This document shows positions 26,546-34,832 of a stretch of 64,000 bases of DNA, piece after piece. The stretch covers positions 77,408 to 141,407 of the forward strand of contig CAXTAK010000008.1 of NCBI GenBank assembly GCA_964242735.1, given 5' to 3'. A program made the position numbers and the translations under genes. The notes beneath the pieces were generated by a model. It was not told the DNA's origin. It was given only the letters and a program-made list of their open reading frames with translations, and did no database searches. This DNA is from CADCUY01 sp964242735. Its GTDB lineage: Bacteria; Actinomycetota; Actinomycetes; Actinomycetales; Quadrisphaeraceae. Positions within the stretch are counted from its first letter, which is position 1. The number at the start of each line of letters is the position of its first letter.

Positions 26546-27921
26546 CAGGCGCCCGCCGAGCTCGGGGGCGGGGTCGCCGCCGGCAGCGTGGTGGGCGCGG
26601 GCACCGGCACCGGCGTCGGGGTGGGTGCCGGCACGGGCGTCGGTGCGGACGGCGCGGGGGTGGTGGCCCGCCGCACCTGCCCGTCGAGGTCGGCGACGAT
26701 GCGCCGCGCGTCGGGCAGGTCGGTCGCGGCGATCGTCTCGTCCACGGCTTGGCGGTACACCGGGGGCAGGTCGTCGAGGCGCATGTCGTCCAAGCTCACC
26801 ACGGACGACAGGCGCACGGGGCCCACGTCCTGCGGCAGACCGGTGAAGATGGCGACCCGGCCCTCGCTGCCACCGACGAAGTACTGGCGGGCGAGCCATC
26901 CGCGCACCGCCAGGGCGCCCGCCGCGAGCACGACCACCGCCACCACCGCGCCCAGGAGCGCCAGGCGCCGCGAGCCGCCGCCGCGGCGCCTGGCGCTCCC
27001 GGTCGCCGCGTCCCCACCGGAGGGGACCTCCTGCGTGTCGGCGTCAGCGCCCACCGGCCCCACCGGGGGGCCTGGGCTGCGCAGCCCAGCGGCCCGGGCC
27101 GCCGGGGAGCTGGCGGCCGCTGAGGCGCGTGCGCGGTCGAGAGCCGCGGCTCCCACGACCTGCGGGGCGGTGGACCCACCCACCCCCCCGCGCGCGTGGT
27201 CGTCGACGACGTCCGCGACCACGCACGTGACGTTGTCGGGGCCGCCGCCGCGCAGCGCCAGCTGCACCAGGTGGTCGGCGCACTCCCCGACGTCGCGGAC
27301 CCCGAGCAGCGCCGCGGTCATCGTCTCGTGGCTGACGATGCCCGACAGCCCGTCGGAGCACAGCAGCCACCGGTCGCCGGCGAGGGCCTGGCGCACGGAG
27401 GAGTCCCAGTCCGGCGCGACCTCGACGTCGCCGAGCACCCGCATGATCACCGAGCGCTGGGGGTGGTGCTCGGCCTCCTCCGCCGTGATGCGCCCCTCGG
27501 CGACGAGCATCTGCACGAAGGTGTGGTCGGCGGTGACCTGCGTCAGGACCCCGTCGCGCAGGAGGTAGGCCCGGGAGTCGCCGATGTGGACGGCGGCGAA
27601 GCGGTCTCCGCTGCGCAGCAGGGCCGTGACCGTCGTCCCCATCCCCGACAGCGCGGGATCCTCCCCGGCGCGGGCCAGGAGCTCGTCCTGGGCGGCGGCG
27701 ACGGCGCGCTCGAGGTGCTGCAGGGCGTCGGCGCCGTGGGACTCCCCGTCGAGCCACGCGAGCGAGGCCACCGCGACCGAGGAGGCCACGTCGCCACCGG
27801 CGTGGCCCCCCATGCCGTCGGCGACCACCAGCAGGTGCGGACCCGCGTACCCGGAGTCCTGGTTGTTGCTGCGGACCAGGCCGACGTCGGAGCGCGCGGC
27901 GTAGTCCAGCGACAGCGGCAC
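26545..27921 (-). CDS. pstP: PP2C-family Ser/Thr phosphatase (PstP)
   Basis: This phosphatase reverses PknA/PknB phosphorylation. The PP2C domain (about 1-240) has the metal-binding residues in NNQDSGY, VADGMGGHAGGD, SDGLSG and GGGPDNVTCVV. A linker, one membrane helix (LALLGAVVAVVVLAAGALAV) and a 100-residue exterior part ending in a Pro/Thr tract follow. I start at GTG 27921 (MPLSLDYAARSDVGLVRSNN), five bases after the fhaB stop; the frame stays open upstream through fhaB but that part is a shadow. Length 458. Confidence 0.94.
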   Translation of the reverse strand: MPLSLDYAARSDVGLVRSNNQDSGYAGPHLLVVADGMGGHAGGDVASSVAVASLAWLDGESHGADALQHLERAVAAAQDELLARAGEDPALSGMGTTVTALLRSGDRFAAVHIGDSRAYLLRDGVLTQVTADHTFVQMLVAEGRITAEEAEHHPQRSVIMRVLGDVEVAPDWDSSVRQALAGDRWLLCSDGLSGIVSHETMTAALLGVRDVGECADHLVQLALRGGGPDNVTCVVADVVDDHARGGVGGSTAPQVVGAAALDRARASAAASSPAARAAGLRSPGPPVGPVGADADTQEVPSGGDAATGSARRRGGGSRRLALLGAVVAVVVLAAGALAVRGWLARQYFVGGSEGRVAIFTGLPQDVGPVRLSSVVSLDDMRLDDLPPVYRQAVDETIAATDLPDARRIVADLDGQVRRATTPAPSAPTPVPAPTPTPVPVPAPTTLPAATPPPSSAGA

Positions 27922-27926
27922 GGCCG

Positions 27927-28490
27927 CTACCGCCGCAGCTCGAGCGCCGTGCGCCCGATCCGCACCACCGCGCCGGTGGTGACCACCACCGCGCCCCGCA
28001 CCGGCTCCACCGCGCCGCGGGGGGCTCGGGACCAGGTGGTGCCGTTGGTGGAGCCGAGGTCCTCCAGGTGCCACTGCCCGTCGTGGGGGTACAGGCGCGC
28101 GTGGCGGGAGGAGGCGTAGTCGTCGGCGAGCACCAGGGTGCACTCCGCGGCGCGGCCGATGAGCACCGGCGCGCGGTCCAGCTCCAGGGTCGTGCCCGTG
28201 AGCGCACCCTCGGTGACCACCAGGCGGCGGGGAGGCTCGGGGGCAGCAGGCGACGGAGCGGCCGGCACCGGGGCCGGCACGGGAGCGGGGGGTGGGGCCG
28301 GGGCCGGTGCGGGGGCCGGTGCGGCGGCTGGTGCCGGGGCGCTTCCGCGGCCGGGGGCTGCTGGAACGGGGCGGGCGACGACGCGGGTGCCGTACAGGTC
28401 GCGGCGCAGCACGCCGACCACCCCGAGGACGAAGAGCCACAGCAGCACCAGGAGGCCGAGCTGCAGGACGGTGACGCTCAGCTGGCTCAT
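27927..28490 (-). CDS. fhaB: FHA-domain protein FhaB (FipA-like)
   Basis: This 187-residue protein has an N-terminal membrane helix (LSVTVLQLGLLVLLWLFVLG), a Pro/Ala-only linker of about 40 residues and a C-terminal FHA domain that reads phosphothreonine: LIGRAAECTLVLADD, SSRHARLY and LEDLGSTNGT. ATG 28490 begins MSQLSVTV. It is the adaptor between the kinases and division proteins in mycobacteria. The gap to fhaA is ten bases. Confidence 0.93.
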   Translation of the reverse strand: MSQLSVTVLQLGLLVLLWLFVLGVVGVLRRDLYGTRVVARPVPAAPGRGSAPAPAAAPAPAPAPAPPPAPVPAPVPAAPSPAAPEPPRRLVVTEGALTGTTLELDRAPVLIGRAAECTLVLADDYASSRHARLYPHDGQWHLEDLGSTNGTTWSRAPRGAVEPVRGAVVVTTGAVVRIGRTALELRR

Positions 28491-28500
28491 CGACGCGACC

Positions 28501-29232
28501 TCACCAGTCCTCGTCGGCCCGCTGGGGGGCCCCGGCGCCACGGGAGGTCACACCGATGGTGGTGCGCCCGATGACCACCGTGCCGCCGTCGCGCAGCTCG
28601 GCGACCTTCACCGCCCCGCCGAGGTGCTGGTCGTCGACGATCGTGCCGTTGGTCGACCCCAGGTCGCGGATGAGGATGCGGCCCGCCTCGACCTTGATCT
28701 CCGCGTGCCGGCGCGAGGAGCCGGGGTCGTCGATGACGACGTCGCAGTCGCTGCCCCGCCCGATCACCGTCAGCCGCTCGGTCAGCTGGTAGCGCCGGCC
28801 GTCGACGTCGAGCACGGGGTGGGCGGCGGTGGCGATGGCGGGCGCGCCGGGGGCGATGCCACCGCGCACGCGGGCGCTGCGCACGCGGTAGACGCCGGTG
28901 GGCAGGTCATCGTCGCGCACCAGCGCGATGCTGACCGGTCCGGGGAAGGAGTACCGCTGCCCGCGGGCGTGGTCGGTGAGGCTGGTGGTGAGCTCGCCGA
29001 CGAGCTGGTCGGCCCAGGACTCGAAGCGCTCGTGGTCATCGGGTCCGAGCTCGAGGGTGTAGGCGTTCGGGACGAGGGTGCGGCCGGGGCCGACGACGGC
29101 GGCGGTGGTGTCGGCCTCGCGCCGCAGGGCGCTGGCCAGCTCCACCGGCTGCACCTGTGCCTTGAAGGCGCGGGCGAAGGCGCCGTTGACCACGCGCTCC
29201 ACGCCGCGCTCGAAGCGGTCGAGCACTCCCAC
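28501..29232 (-). CDS. fhaA: FHA-domain protein FhaA (DUF3662)
   Basis: This 243-residue protein starts MGVLDRFERGVERVVNGAFA, the DUF3662 opening, and ends in an FHA domain (VIGRGSDCDVVIDDPGSSRR, HAEI, RDLGSTNGTIV). It is shorter than mycobacterial FhaA (over 500 residues) because the long Pro/Gln linker is missing; the short form is usual outside mycobacteria. FhaA links PknB to lipid II flippase MviN in M. tuberculosis. It is the first gene of the minus-strand operon; its promoter must lie between 29233 and the tRNA-Leu gene. Confidence 0.93.
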   Translation of the reverse strand: MGVLDRFERGVERVVNGAFARAFKAQVQPVELASALRREADTTAAVVGPGRTLVPNAYTLELGPDDHERFESWADQLVGELTTSLTDHARGQRYSFPGPVSIALVRDDDLPTGVYRVRSARVRGGIAPGAPAIATAAHPVLDVDGRRYQLTERLTVIGRGSDCDVVIDDPGSSRRHAEIKVEAGRILIRDLGSTNGTIVDDQHLGGAVKVAELRDGGTVVIGRTTIGVTSRGAGAPQRADEDW

Positions 29233-29429
29233 GCGCGGGTCTCCTCCCTGTTCGCCTCCGGCCGCTGTCGATGGCGGACGGCGCCTCGTGCGGGGGCGGC
29301 GGCTCCGCGCCGCCGGTGGGCCCGACCGATGGTAGCCAGAGGGACGGCGCGGGGCCGCCGCCTCGGGCCTGGCGCGCCTGGCGCGCGGTCCGAGGGGCGG
29401 CGCATCCCGGTGCTAGTGTCGGCGGCCAC

Positions 29430-29513
29430 GCGCGAGTGGCGGAATTGGCAGACGCGCACGGTTCAGGTCCGTGTGCTCGGAAGGGCGTGGGGGTTCAAGT
29501 CCCCCCTCGCGCA
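29430..29513 (+). tRNA. tRNA-Leu (CAG)
   Basis: This 84-base class II tRNA has acceptor GCGCGAG pairing with CTCGCGC, discriminator A, loop TTCAGGT with anticodon CAG (29464-29466), a long variable arm and T-arm GGGGGTTCAAGTCCCCC. TAGTGT at 29414-29419 is a likely -10. The same tRNA-Leu marks the end of the origin cluster in other actinobacteria. From 29514 to 29695 I see no gene. Confidence 0.96.
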
Positions 29514-29695
29514 CGTGGGCCCACTGAGCTGGGCGGCGCAGGGGCTCGCACTCCTCGTGCCAGCGGCTCCGCCGGACGTGGAGCACCTCGAGCCTCGTGG
29601 CGGGGGCCGTGAGCGCGGCTGTGCTGGACGTCGTGGCTCGTCGGGGGGTCAGCGCGTCCCGGCCCGCTGGAAGCGCCTGTCACGCCGCGGGTGCG

Positions 29696-30030
29696 TCAGC
29701 CGGGCACGACCGCGAAGCGCCGTCGACCACCGAGGTGGTGGGCGAGGAAGCTGCTGTCGAGGGTGGAGGTGCGACGTTCGCCCCGCTCCTCCCCGAGCAC
29801 GACCGGTGAGGCGTCGGCGAGGTGCGTGGGCGTGTCGCGCGTCGCCATCAGCTCGGTGCCGCAGCGACCGCGGTGTCGCAGCGGTCGGCGACGACCGACC
29901 GCTGCAAGAGGACCAGGCACCACAGCGCCTCCCGGCCCCGCGCACGCACGAGCAGGTGCGTCGCCGCGGTGAACGCCGGCCGCGTCGTCACCAGGGGCGT
30001 GGACAGCGTGCTCAGCACTGCCGGCACTGC
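29696..30030 (-). pseudogene. PIN-domain (VapC-like) gene remnant, frameshifted
   Basis: Two frames together spell the C-terminal two thirds of a PIN-domain ribonuclease. The upstream part reads STPLVTTRPAFTAATHLLVR, GREALWCLV and LLQRSVV; after a frame change near 29860 the rest reads ELMATRDTPTHLADASPVVL, GEERGERRTSTLDSSFL and GRRRFAVVPG, then stop. The DxxxV-type acidic residue in HLADAS and the TLDSSF tail match PIN families. The N-terminal Asp-containing strand is absent. The family call is from remembered motifs; the frame break is seen in the sequence. Confidence 0.6.
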
Positions 30031-30205
30031 GCACGGCGCGGCTCGTCGAGGAGGTCGGTGGAGGTCCTTCCCGTGCGCTCGGCCCGACCACCTCCTCCGC
30101 GGACGACCCCGAGGACGACATCGGGGTCCTGGCCCGCCGCGGCGGGCCAGCGTCGCCTCGGCGCGCTCGGCGGCCGCGCGGCGGATGGACTCCGACAGCG
30201 CTCGC

Positions 30206-30496
30206 CCTGGACGTCGAGGCGCACATGGCCTTCCTCCAGCACGTCAGCGAGCTGCTCCAGGCAGCGGCGAGCACGTCGACGCGCGGGCGCTCACGCCGGC
30301 GCGCACCTGGGTGCGCTACGGCGGCCCGGACGCCGCGCCCGTCACCACCGACGGCCCGCTGCCCGAGACCAGCGACCTCGTGGCCGGCTGGTACATGATC
30401 GACGTCGAGTCCCACGAGCGCGCGGTCGAGCTCGCGGCCCACGTCTCCTCCGAGCCGGGCCCGGGTGGGGAGCCGCTGCACGAGTGGATCGACGTC
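30206..30496 (+). pseudogene. YCII-domain protein remnant
   Basis: The stretch encodes the second half of a YCII (YciI-like) protein: MAFLQHVSELLQ in one frame, then after a shift near 30265 GEHVDARALTPARTWVRYGG, TTDGPLPETSDLVAGWYMID, the ERAVELAAHVSSEPGPGGEP repeat region and LHEWIDV. The N-terminal strand is missing. YCII genes usually sit just upstream of an ECF42 sigma gene, exactly as here, but in this copy the YCII end runs straight into the sigma factor, without a stop. Confidence 0.7.
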
Positions 30497-31185
30497 GGCG
30501 AGGACGCGCTGCAGGAGGCGCTGGTCCAGGCGCTGCGGGTGTGGCCCGGGCACCCGCCGCGCGACCCGCGCGCGTGGCTGACCACGGTCGCGACCCGGCG
30601 CCCGGTCGACCTGCGCCGCAGCGAGGCCGCCCGCCACCGCCGCGAGGAGGCGACGCGCGCCCCGGCATCAGCTGACGAGGCCGCCGCCACCGAGGAGGGC
30701 GACGACACCCTCTTCCTCATGTTCTGCTGCCGCCACCCCGACCTCGCCCCCGCCTCGCAGGTGGCGCTGACCCTGCGCGCGGTCGGCGGCCTCACCACCC
30801 GCGAGATCGCCGACGCCTTCCTCGTGCCGGAGGCGACGACGGCGCAGCGCACCAGTCGCGCCGAGCGGGCCCTGCGCGGACGCCGCCTGGACCGGCCCGG
30901 CGACCTCGCCGTGGTGCTGCGCGTCCTCCACCTCGTCTACGCCGCCGGCCACGCGGGCCGGGTGGACCTGGCCGGCGAGGCGATCCGGCTCGCCCGCCAG
31001 CTCACCCTGGTCGCCGAGGAGCCGGAGTCGCGCGGGCTGCTCGCGCCGATGCTCCTCCACCACGCCCGCCTCCCGGCGCTCTACGACCCCCAGGGCCGGA
31101 TCGTCCCGCTCGACCGGCAGGACCGGGGCCTGTGGGACACCGGCCAGATCGCCGAGGGGGTGCGCGTGCTGCAGTCGGCGCTGGC
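30497..31185 (+). pseudogene. ECF42-type sigma factor remnant fused to YCII end
   Basis: Directly after the YCII motif HEWIDV the frame continues as the region 2 end of an ECF sigma factor (EDALQEALVQALRVWPGHPP, RAWLTTVATRRPVDLRRSEA), then LFLMFCCRHPDLAPASQVAL, TLRAVGGLTTREIADAFLVP, EATTAQRTSRAERALRG and the DUF6596-like C-terminal part VLRVLHLVYAAG, AIRLARQLT, LLAPMLLHHARLPALYDPQG and QDRGLWDTGQIAEGV. The first about 40 residues of the sigma factor are gone and the tail is replaced by a different protein, so it is unlikely to work as a normal sigma factor. Confidence 0.72.
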
Positions 31186-31459
31186 CGCCCACGTGCGCGA
31201 GGCCGTGCCCGCCACCGGCGGGTGGCGGGTCGCCGACGCGCCGAGCGCCCGCGGGGCGATCGTGGGCCTGGCACCCACGGGCGGCGCTGACCCCGCTGCG
31301 GTGCGTGCCGCCCTGCTGGAGCACCGCGTCACCACCACCGCCTCTCCAGTCCACCGCGCACCGCGGGAGATGACCGGCCCGCTGCTGCGGCTGGCCCCGC
31401 ACGTCGACGCCGACCCCGACGCCCTGACCGCGGTCGCCCAGCTGCTCACGACCCTCTGA
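31186..31459 (+). pseudogene. Aminotransferase class V C-terminal fragment in frame with the sigma remnant
   Basis: After LQSALAAHVREAVP the frame no longer resembles a sigma factor. It reads GWRVADAPSARGAIVGLAPT, DPAAVRAALLEHRV, TTTASPVHRAPREMTGPLLR and LAPHVDADPDALTAVAQLL, which is the C-terminal small domain of class V (cysteine-desulfurase-like) aminotransferases, including the conserved LR(L/V)xPHV motif. No PLP lysine domain is present nearby. The fragment shows that a deletion joined two unrelated genes. Confidence 0.6.
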
Positions 31460-32038
31460 GCCCGCGCGTGTCCCCGCCCGCACCGACCAGCTCCCGCGGG
31501 CCCTCGCGGGGTCGAGGCCCCCGCACCCGCCTGGTCCTGCGCACCGCGCGGGCAGGACCGCCACACCCGGTGGATCTCCAGCGCTGCGCGGAACGACGGG
31601 GTGGAGCTGGCTGCTCCCCCGAGTGCGGCGGGTCGCGGGGCCGGCGGTGCTGGAGCGGTGAGCGACGTCGGCGCGCGCGGTGGCTGGAGGACGCCGAGGT
31701 CGAGCTGACCGGCACCCGGGCGCTCCGCCCAGGCGGGCAGGGGTGCACCTGGCGCGTCGAGGTCGTGCGCGAGGGGCTCGACGACGCCCCGCACCGGACC
31801 TGATCGGCGGAGGTGTCGATGCTGCTCGGTGGTCAGGCGCCTCGCAGCGGCGTCGGGATGGTCGCGGTGCCCGGTGCGCGCCACCACCGGACCCGCCTCG
31901 CGGCAGCGCTCGTGGTGGTGAGTGCTGCCGAGGACGACGTGGCAGGGGGCGGTCGCCCTCGCGGGCGGACCAGGGGGTGCGGCAGGGGAGGCCGGGCAGC
32001 ACGACCGCTCGGGCGATGAGCACCGGGGAGCCTGCAGC
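31460..32038. other. Gene-poor stretch, no supported gene
   Basis: I find no convincing coding sequence here. Open frames exist on both strands but they have the arginine/proline-rich composition of GC-rich noise, without ribosome sites or recognisable motifs. It sits between two decayed genes and is probably decayed coding DNA itself. Confidence 0.5.
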
Positions 32039-32600
32039 GTGGTGCGGATCGCGCCCGCCCGGAGGGCTGCTCGACGACTCCCCGCCGGAGGCGGAGGGGA
32101 CCACCGTGGCCGGTCCGCGCGCGAGGCTGCACCGTCCGCCGGTGACGTCCTGCTCCTGGCCGTCGCCCTGGTCCGCCGCGGTGCGGCGCTGGGCACCCAG
32201 TCGGCCCAGCGGAGCGGCTTGCACGCCAATGACGTGCGCGCGCTGCAGGCGCTCGACGCCGCAGGAGGTGAGGGAGGGACCACGACGGGCGCCCTCCCCA
32301 GCGCGCTGGGGCTCTCACCGCAGGCGGTCACCGCCCTGGTCGGCCGCCTGGAGGGCAGGGACCTCGCCCGGCGCGAACCGGACCCCGCCGACCGGCGACG
32401 CACCCGAGTGGTCCCCACGCAGACCGCGCGCTCCTCCGGGCGCGCGCACCTCGCGCCCCTGGCCGCCCACCTGCGAGCCGCCGGTGGCGGCCTCACTGCC
32501 GCAGAACGCTCGGTGGTGCACCGGTTGCTGCAGGCCAGCGGGACCCTCGGGCCAGGACCACGGGTGGCCGGGCTCCTCGCTGACGCCTCGCGCTCCTCCG
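32039..32600 (+). pseudogene. MarR-family regulator, probably decayed
   Basis: From about 32140 the frame encodes a winged-helix MarR domain: GAALGTQSAQRSGLHANDVR, ALQALDA, ALGLSPQAVTALVGRLEGRD and LARREPDPADRRRTRVVPTQ, then a C-terminal helix TAAERSVVHRLLQASG. The recognition helix and wing are intact. A start is unclear (GTG 32039 or 32042 lies well before the domain and has no ribosome site), and instead of stopping the frame runs on to 32830 as Arg/Pro-rich nonsense that overlaps the next gene. I therefore treat it as broken, though a working regulator cannot be excluded. Confidence 0.55.
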
Positions 32601-32732
32601 CCAGACCCTCTCGCGCCCAGATCGACGCCTTCCGGGTGTCGACCCCACCGCGGCCCGGACTGCTCCGATCGCGGCGCGGGCCCTGCGTGCAGGAGCCCAG
32701 CCCGCTCCGCCCGACCCGCGCCGGGCGGCGGG

Positions 32733-32996
32733 TCACACGGCCTGGAGGGTCCGCGGCGCCGCGACCTCGTCGCCGACCACGGCGCGCGGCGCGGGGTGCT
32801 CGACCAGGGCCAGCACCCGCGCGGACATGAACCGCGCCGTGCGCACCGCGGTGCCGCCCCGGGTGGTCTCCACCACCTCGACGATCCCCCGGCCGTGGAC
32901 GACGTCCACCCGCCGGCCGGCGCGGGTCGCCGCCACCTCGTAGGTGCGCGTGCTGCCCCCCGCATCGATGACGATCTCCACGCGATCACCCTTCAC
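32733..32996 (-). CDS. Small hypothetical protein
   Basis: This 87-residue protein starts at GTG 32996 behind a very good ribosome site (GGGAGGT, six bases spacing). It reads MKGDRVEIVIDAGGSTRTYE, VAATRAGRRVDVVHGRGIVE, VVETTRGGTAVRTARFMSAR, so mainly beta strands with charged turns, perhaps a small SH3-like or OB-like fold. No family recognised. It is the only plausible intact gene in a region of decayed genes. Confidence 0.6.
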   Translation of the reverse strand: MKGDRVEIVIDAGGSTRTYEVAATRAGRRVDVVHGRGIVEVVETTRGGTAVRTARFMSARVLALVEHPAPRAVVGDEVAAPRTLQAV

Positions 32997-33136
32997 GGCG
33001 TACCTCCCAGGTCCTGCGGCGGGCCCCCGGCGGGGACGCGTCCGACACCAGTCCCAACACCCGCCTCCGCCCCGGTGTTCCGCCATCAGCGCTGGTCAGC
33101 GCGGTGCGGGCCCGCTCACCACGCGCCGCACGAGGG

Positions 33137-33642
33137 TCATCCCCCGGTCGCCGCGAGCACCGCCGTCCCCCGGGCCACCGCGCGCAGGTCGTAGCTCGTC
33201 GCCGGGATCCGACGGGCCCGGTCCATGCGGTTGCGGGCCCACAGCGGCTGGGGGGTGTCGACCCCCGGCGGGTGCAGCTGGCACGGGTCGACGCCCACCC
33301 CGTCGTGCGCCAGCTCGGTGCGCAGGCTGCGGGTGGGCGCGACGACGGCCTTCGCCCCGCAGCACGCCGCCTGAAGCGGCATCGGGCGGAGGGCGGCCCG
33401 GGCACCGCAGGCGGTGCCGTGGCGGGTCACGTCGGTCACCCGGCGCAGCTCCTCGGGCAGCACGTCCGACGCGCGCTGGACGCGGGTGACCATCGCGTCG
33501 TCGACCCGGACGTCGAGGGCCCCAGCTCGGCCTCCACGCGGTCCGCCGCCGGGCTCGCCCGGCGACGCAGCGCGACCGCGGTCTCGGCGACGGCCCGGCT
33601 GATGCCGGTGCTCACGCCCGTGACGACAGCGGCCCGCGGCAC
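33137..33642 (-). pseudogene. Short-chain dehydrogenase/reductase pseudogene
   Basis: The remains of an SDR oxidoreductase are spread over two frames. One gives the cofactor motif AAVVTGVSTGISRAVAETAV (TGxxxGI); the other gives ELRRVTDVTRHGTACGARAA, LRPMPLQAACCGAK, SLRTELAHDGVGVDPCQLHP, PGVDTPQPLWARNRMDRARR and the tail VARGTAVLAATGG. About 50 residues after the cofactor motif and about 20 before the active site (which should contain the catalytic Ser) are missing, and the catalytic Tyr of YxxxK is Cys (CCGAK). Frameshift, two deletions and a lost active site make it a clear pseudogene. It lies upstream of, and divergent from, oleA. Confidence 0.8.
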
Positions 33643-33797
33643 GGGCCCGCGGTGCCCCCCCGTGCCGGGCACCGGTGCCGGCTCGCCTGCTCCGGTCGGG
33701 GTGGGGGCACCGGTCGAGTCGGGCACCTGCGCGCCAGTGCCAGTAGCCTCGGCCTCCCTGCGCACTCCCCGATGCAGCACCCAGGAACAGAGGTCCC

Positions 33798-34832
33798 GTG
33801 AACGGCAACACCCGGTACAGCGTGGCCAACACGGCGTTGCTGTCCATCTCCGCCGAAGAGGCACCGGTCGTCGTCACGTCCGCTGACCTCGACACGATGA
33901 TGGCGCCGACCCTGGAGCGGCTGCGGATCAGGCCGGGCCTGATCGAGCGGGTCGCGGGGGTGCGGGAGCGGCGGTGGTGGGCCGAGGGCACCGACCTGCC
34001 CGAGGGCATCGCCATGGCCGGGGCCAAGGCGATCGCCGAGTCCGGCGTCGACTCCGGGGCGATCGGGCTGCTGATCAACACCTCGGTCACCCGGTACCAC
34101 ATCGAGCCCGCCATCTCGGTGGAGGTGCACGACCACCTCGGCCTGCCGAGCTCGGCGATGAACTTCGACATCACCAACGCCTGCCTGGGGTTCGTCAACG
34201 GCATGCAGGTCGCCTCCTCGATGATCGACTCCGGGCAGGTGGACTACGCCCTCGTCGTCGGCGGGGAGGACATCCGCCAGATGCAGCGCGAGACCATCGA
34301 GCGCCTGGCCGAGCCCGGGAGCACCAAGGCGGACTACCTCGACTCCTTCGCCACCCTCACCCTGGGGTGCGGCTCGGCGGCCGCCGTCCTCGGCCGCGCC
34401 GACGCCCACCCCGAGGGCCACCGCATCCTCGGTGGCGTCACCCGCGCCGGCACCAGCCACCACGGGCTGTGCATCGGCACGATGGGACGGATGGTCACCG
34501 ACTCCCGGGGTCTGCTGGAGGCGGGCGTGGGCCTGGCCTCCGACGCGTGGGAGGACGCGAAGGAGGACTGGAACTGGGTCAGCGGCATCGCCCGGTACGT
34601 GATGCACCAGGTCTCGGTGCCCCACACCCGCGCGCTGCTGCAGCGCCTCGCGCTGGACGGGCTCGAGAAGGTGCGCGTGCCCCTGACCTTCCCCCTGCTC
34701 GGCAACGTCGCCGCCAGCGCCCTGCCCATCACCCTCGCCCGCCAGGTCGACTCGCTGCTGCCCGGTGACCGGGTGCTGTGCATGGGGATCGGTTCGGGCC
34801 TGAACACCTCCTTCTGCGAGATCGTCTGGTGA
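33798..34832 (+). CDS. oleA: OleA, acyl-CoA head-to-head condensing thiolase-fold enzyme
   Basis: OleA (344 residues) joins two fatty acyl-CoAs by non-decarboxylative Claisen condensation to a beta-keto acid, the first step of long-chain olefin synthesis. The thiolase fold carries catalytic Cys129 (FDITNACLGFVNGMQ), His271 (YVMHQVSVPHT) and Asn304 (LLGNVAASALP). The IEPAISVEVHDHLGLPSS stretch holds the region from which OleA contributes a Glu across the dimer. Start GTG 33798 follows AGAGG; TAGCCT at 33744-33749 is a possible -10. It overlaps oleBC by four bases. The full ole set downstream makes the OleA call, rather than FabH, secure. Confidence 0.93.
   Translation: MNGNTRYSVANTALLSISAEEAPVVVTSADLDTMMAPTLERLRIRPGLIERVAGVRERRWWAEGTDLPEGIAMAGAKAIAESGVDSGAIGLLINTSVTRYHIEPAISVEVHDHLGLPSSAMNFDITNACLGFVNGMQVASSMIDSGQVDYALVVGGEDIRQMQRETIERLAEPGSTKADYLDSFATLTLGCGSAAAVLGRADAHPEGHRILGGVTRAGTSHHGLCIGTMGRMVTDSRGLLEAGVGLASDAWEDAKEDWNWVSGIARYVMHQVSVPHTRALLQRLALDGLEKVRVPLTFPLLGNVAASALPITLARQVDSLLPGDRVLCMGIGSGLNTSFCEIVW

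Noticed and set aside
29430..29513. tRNA-Leu as attachment site of an integrated element covering the decayed region
   Set aside because: I could not find a second copy of the tRNA 3' end in the following 5 kb, and no integrase lies next to it.
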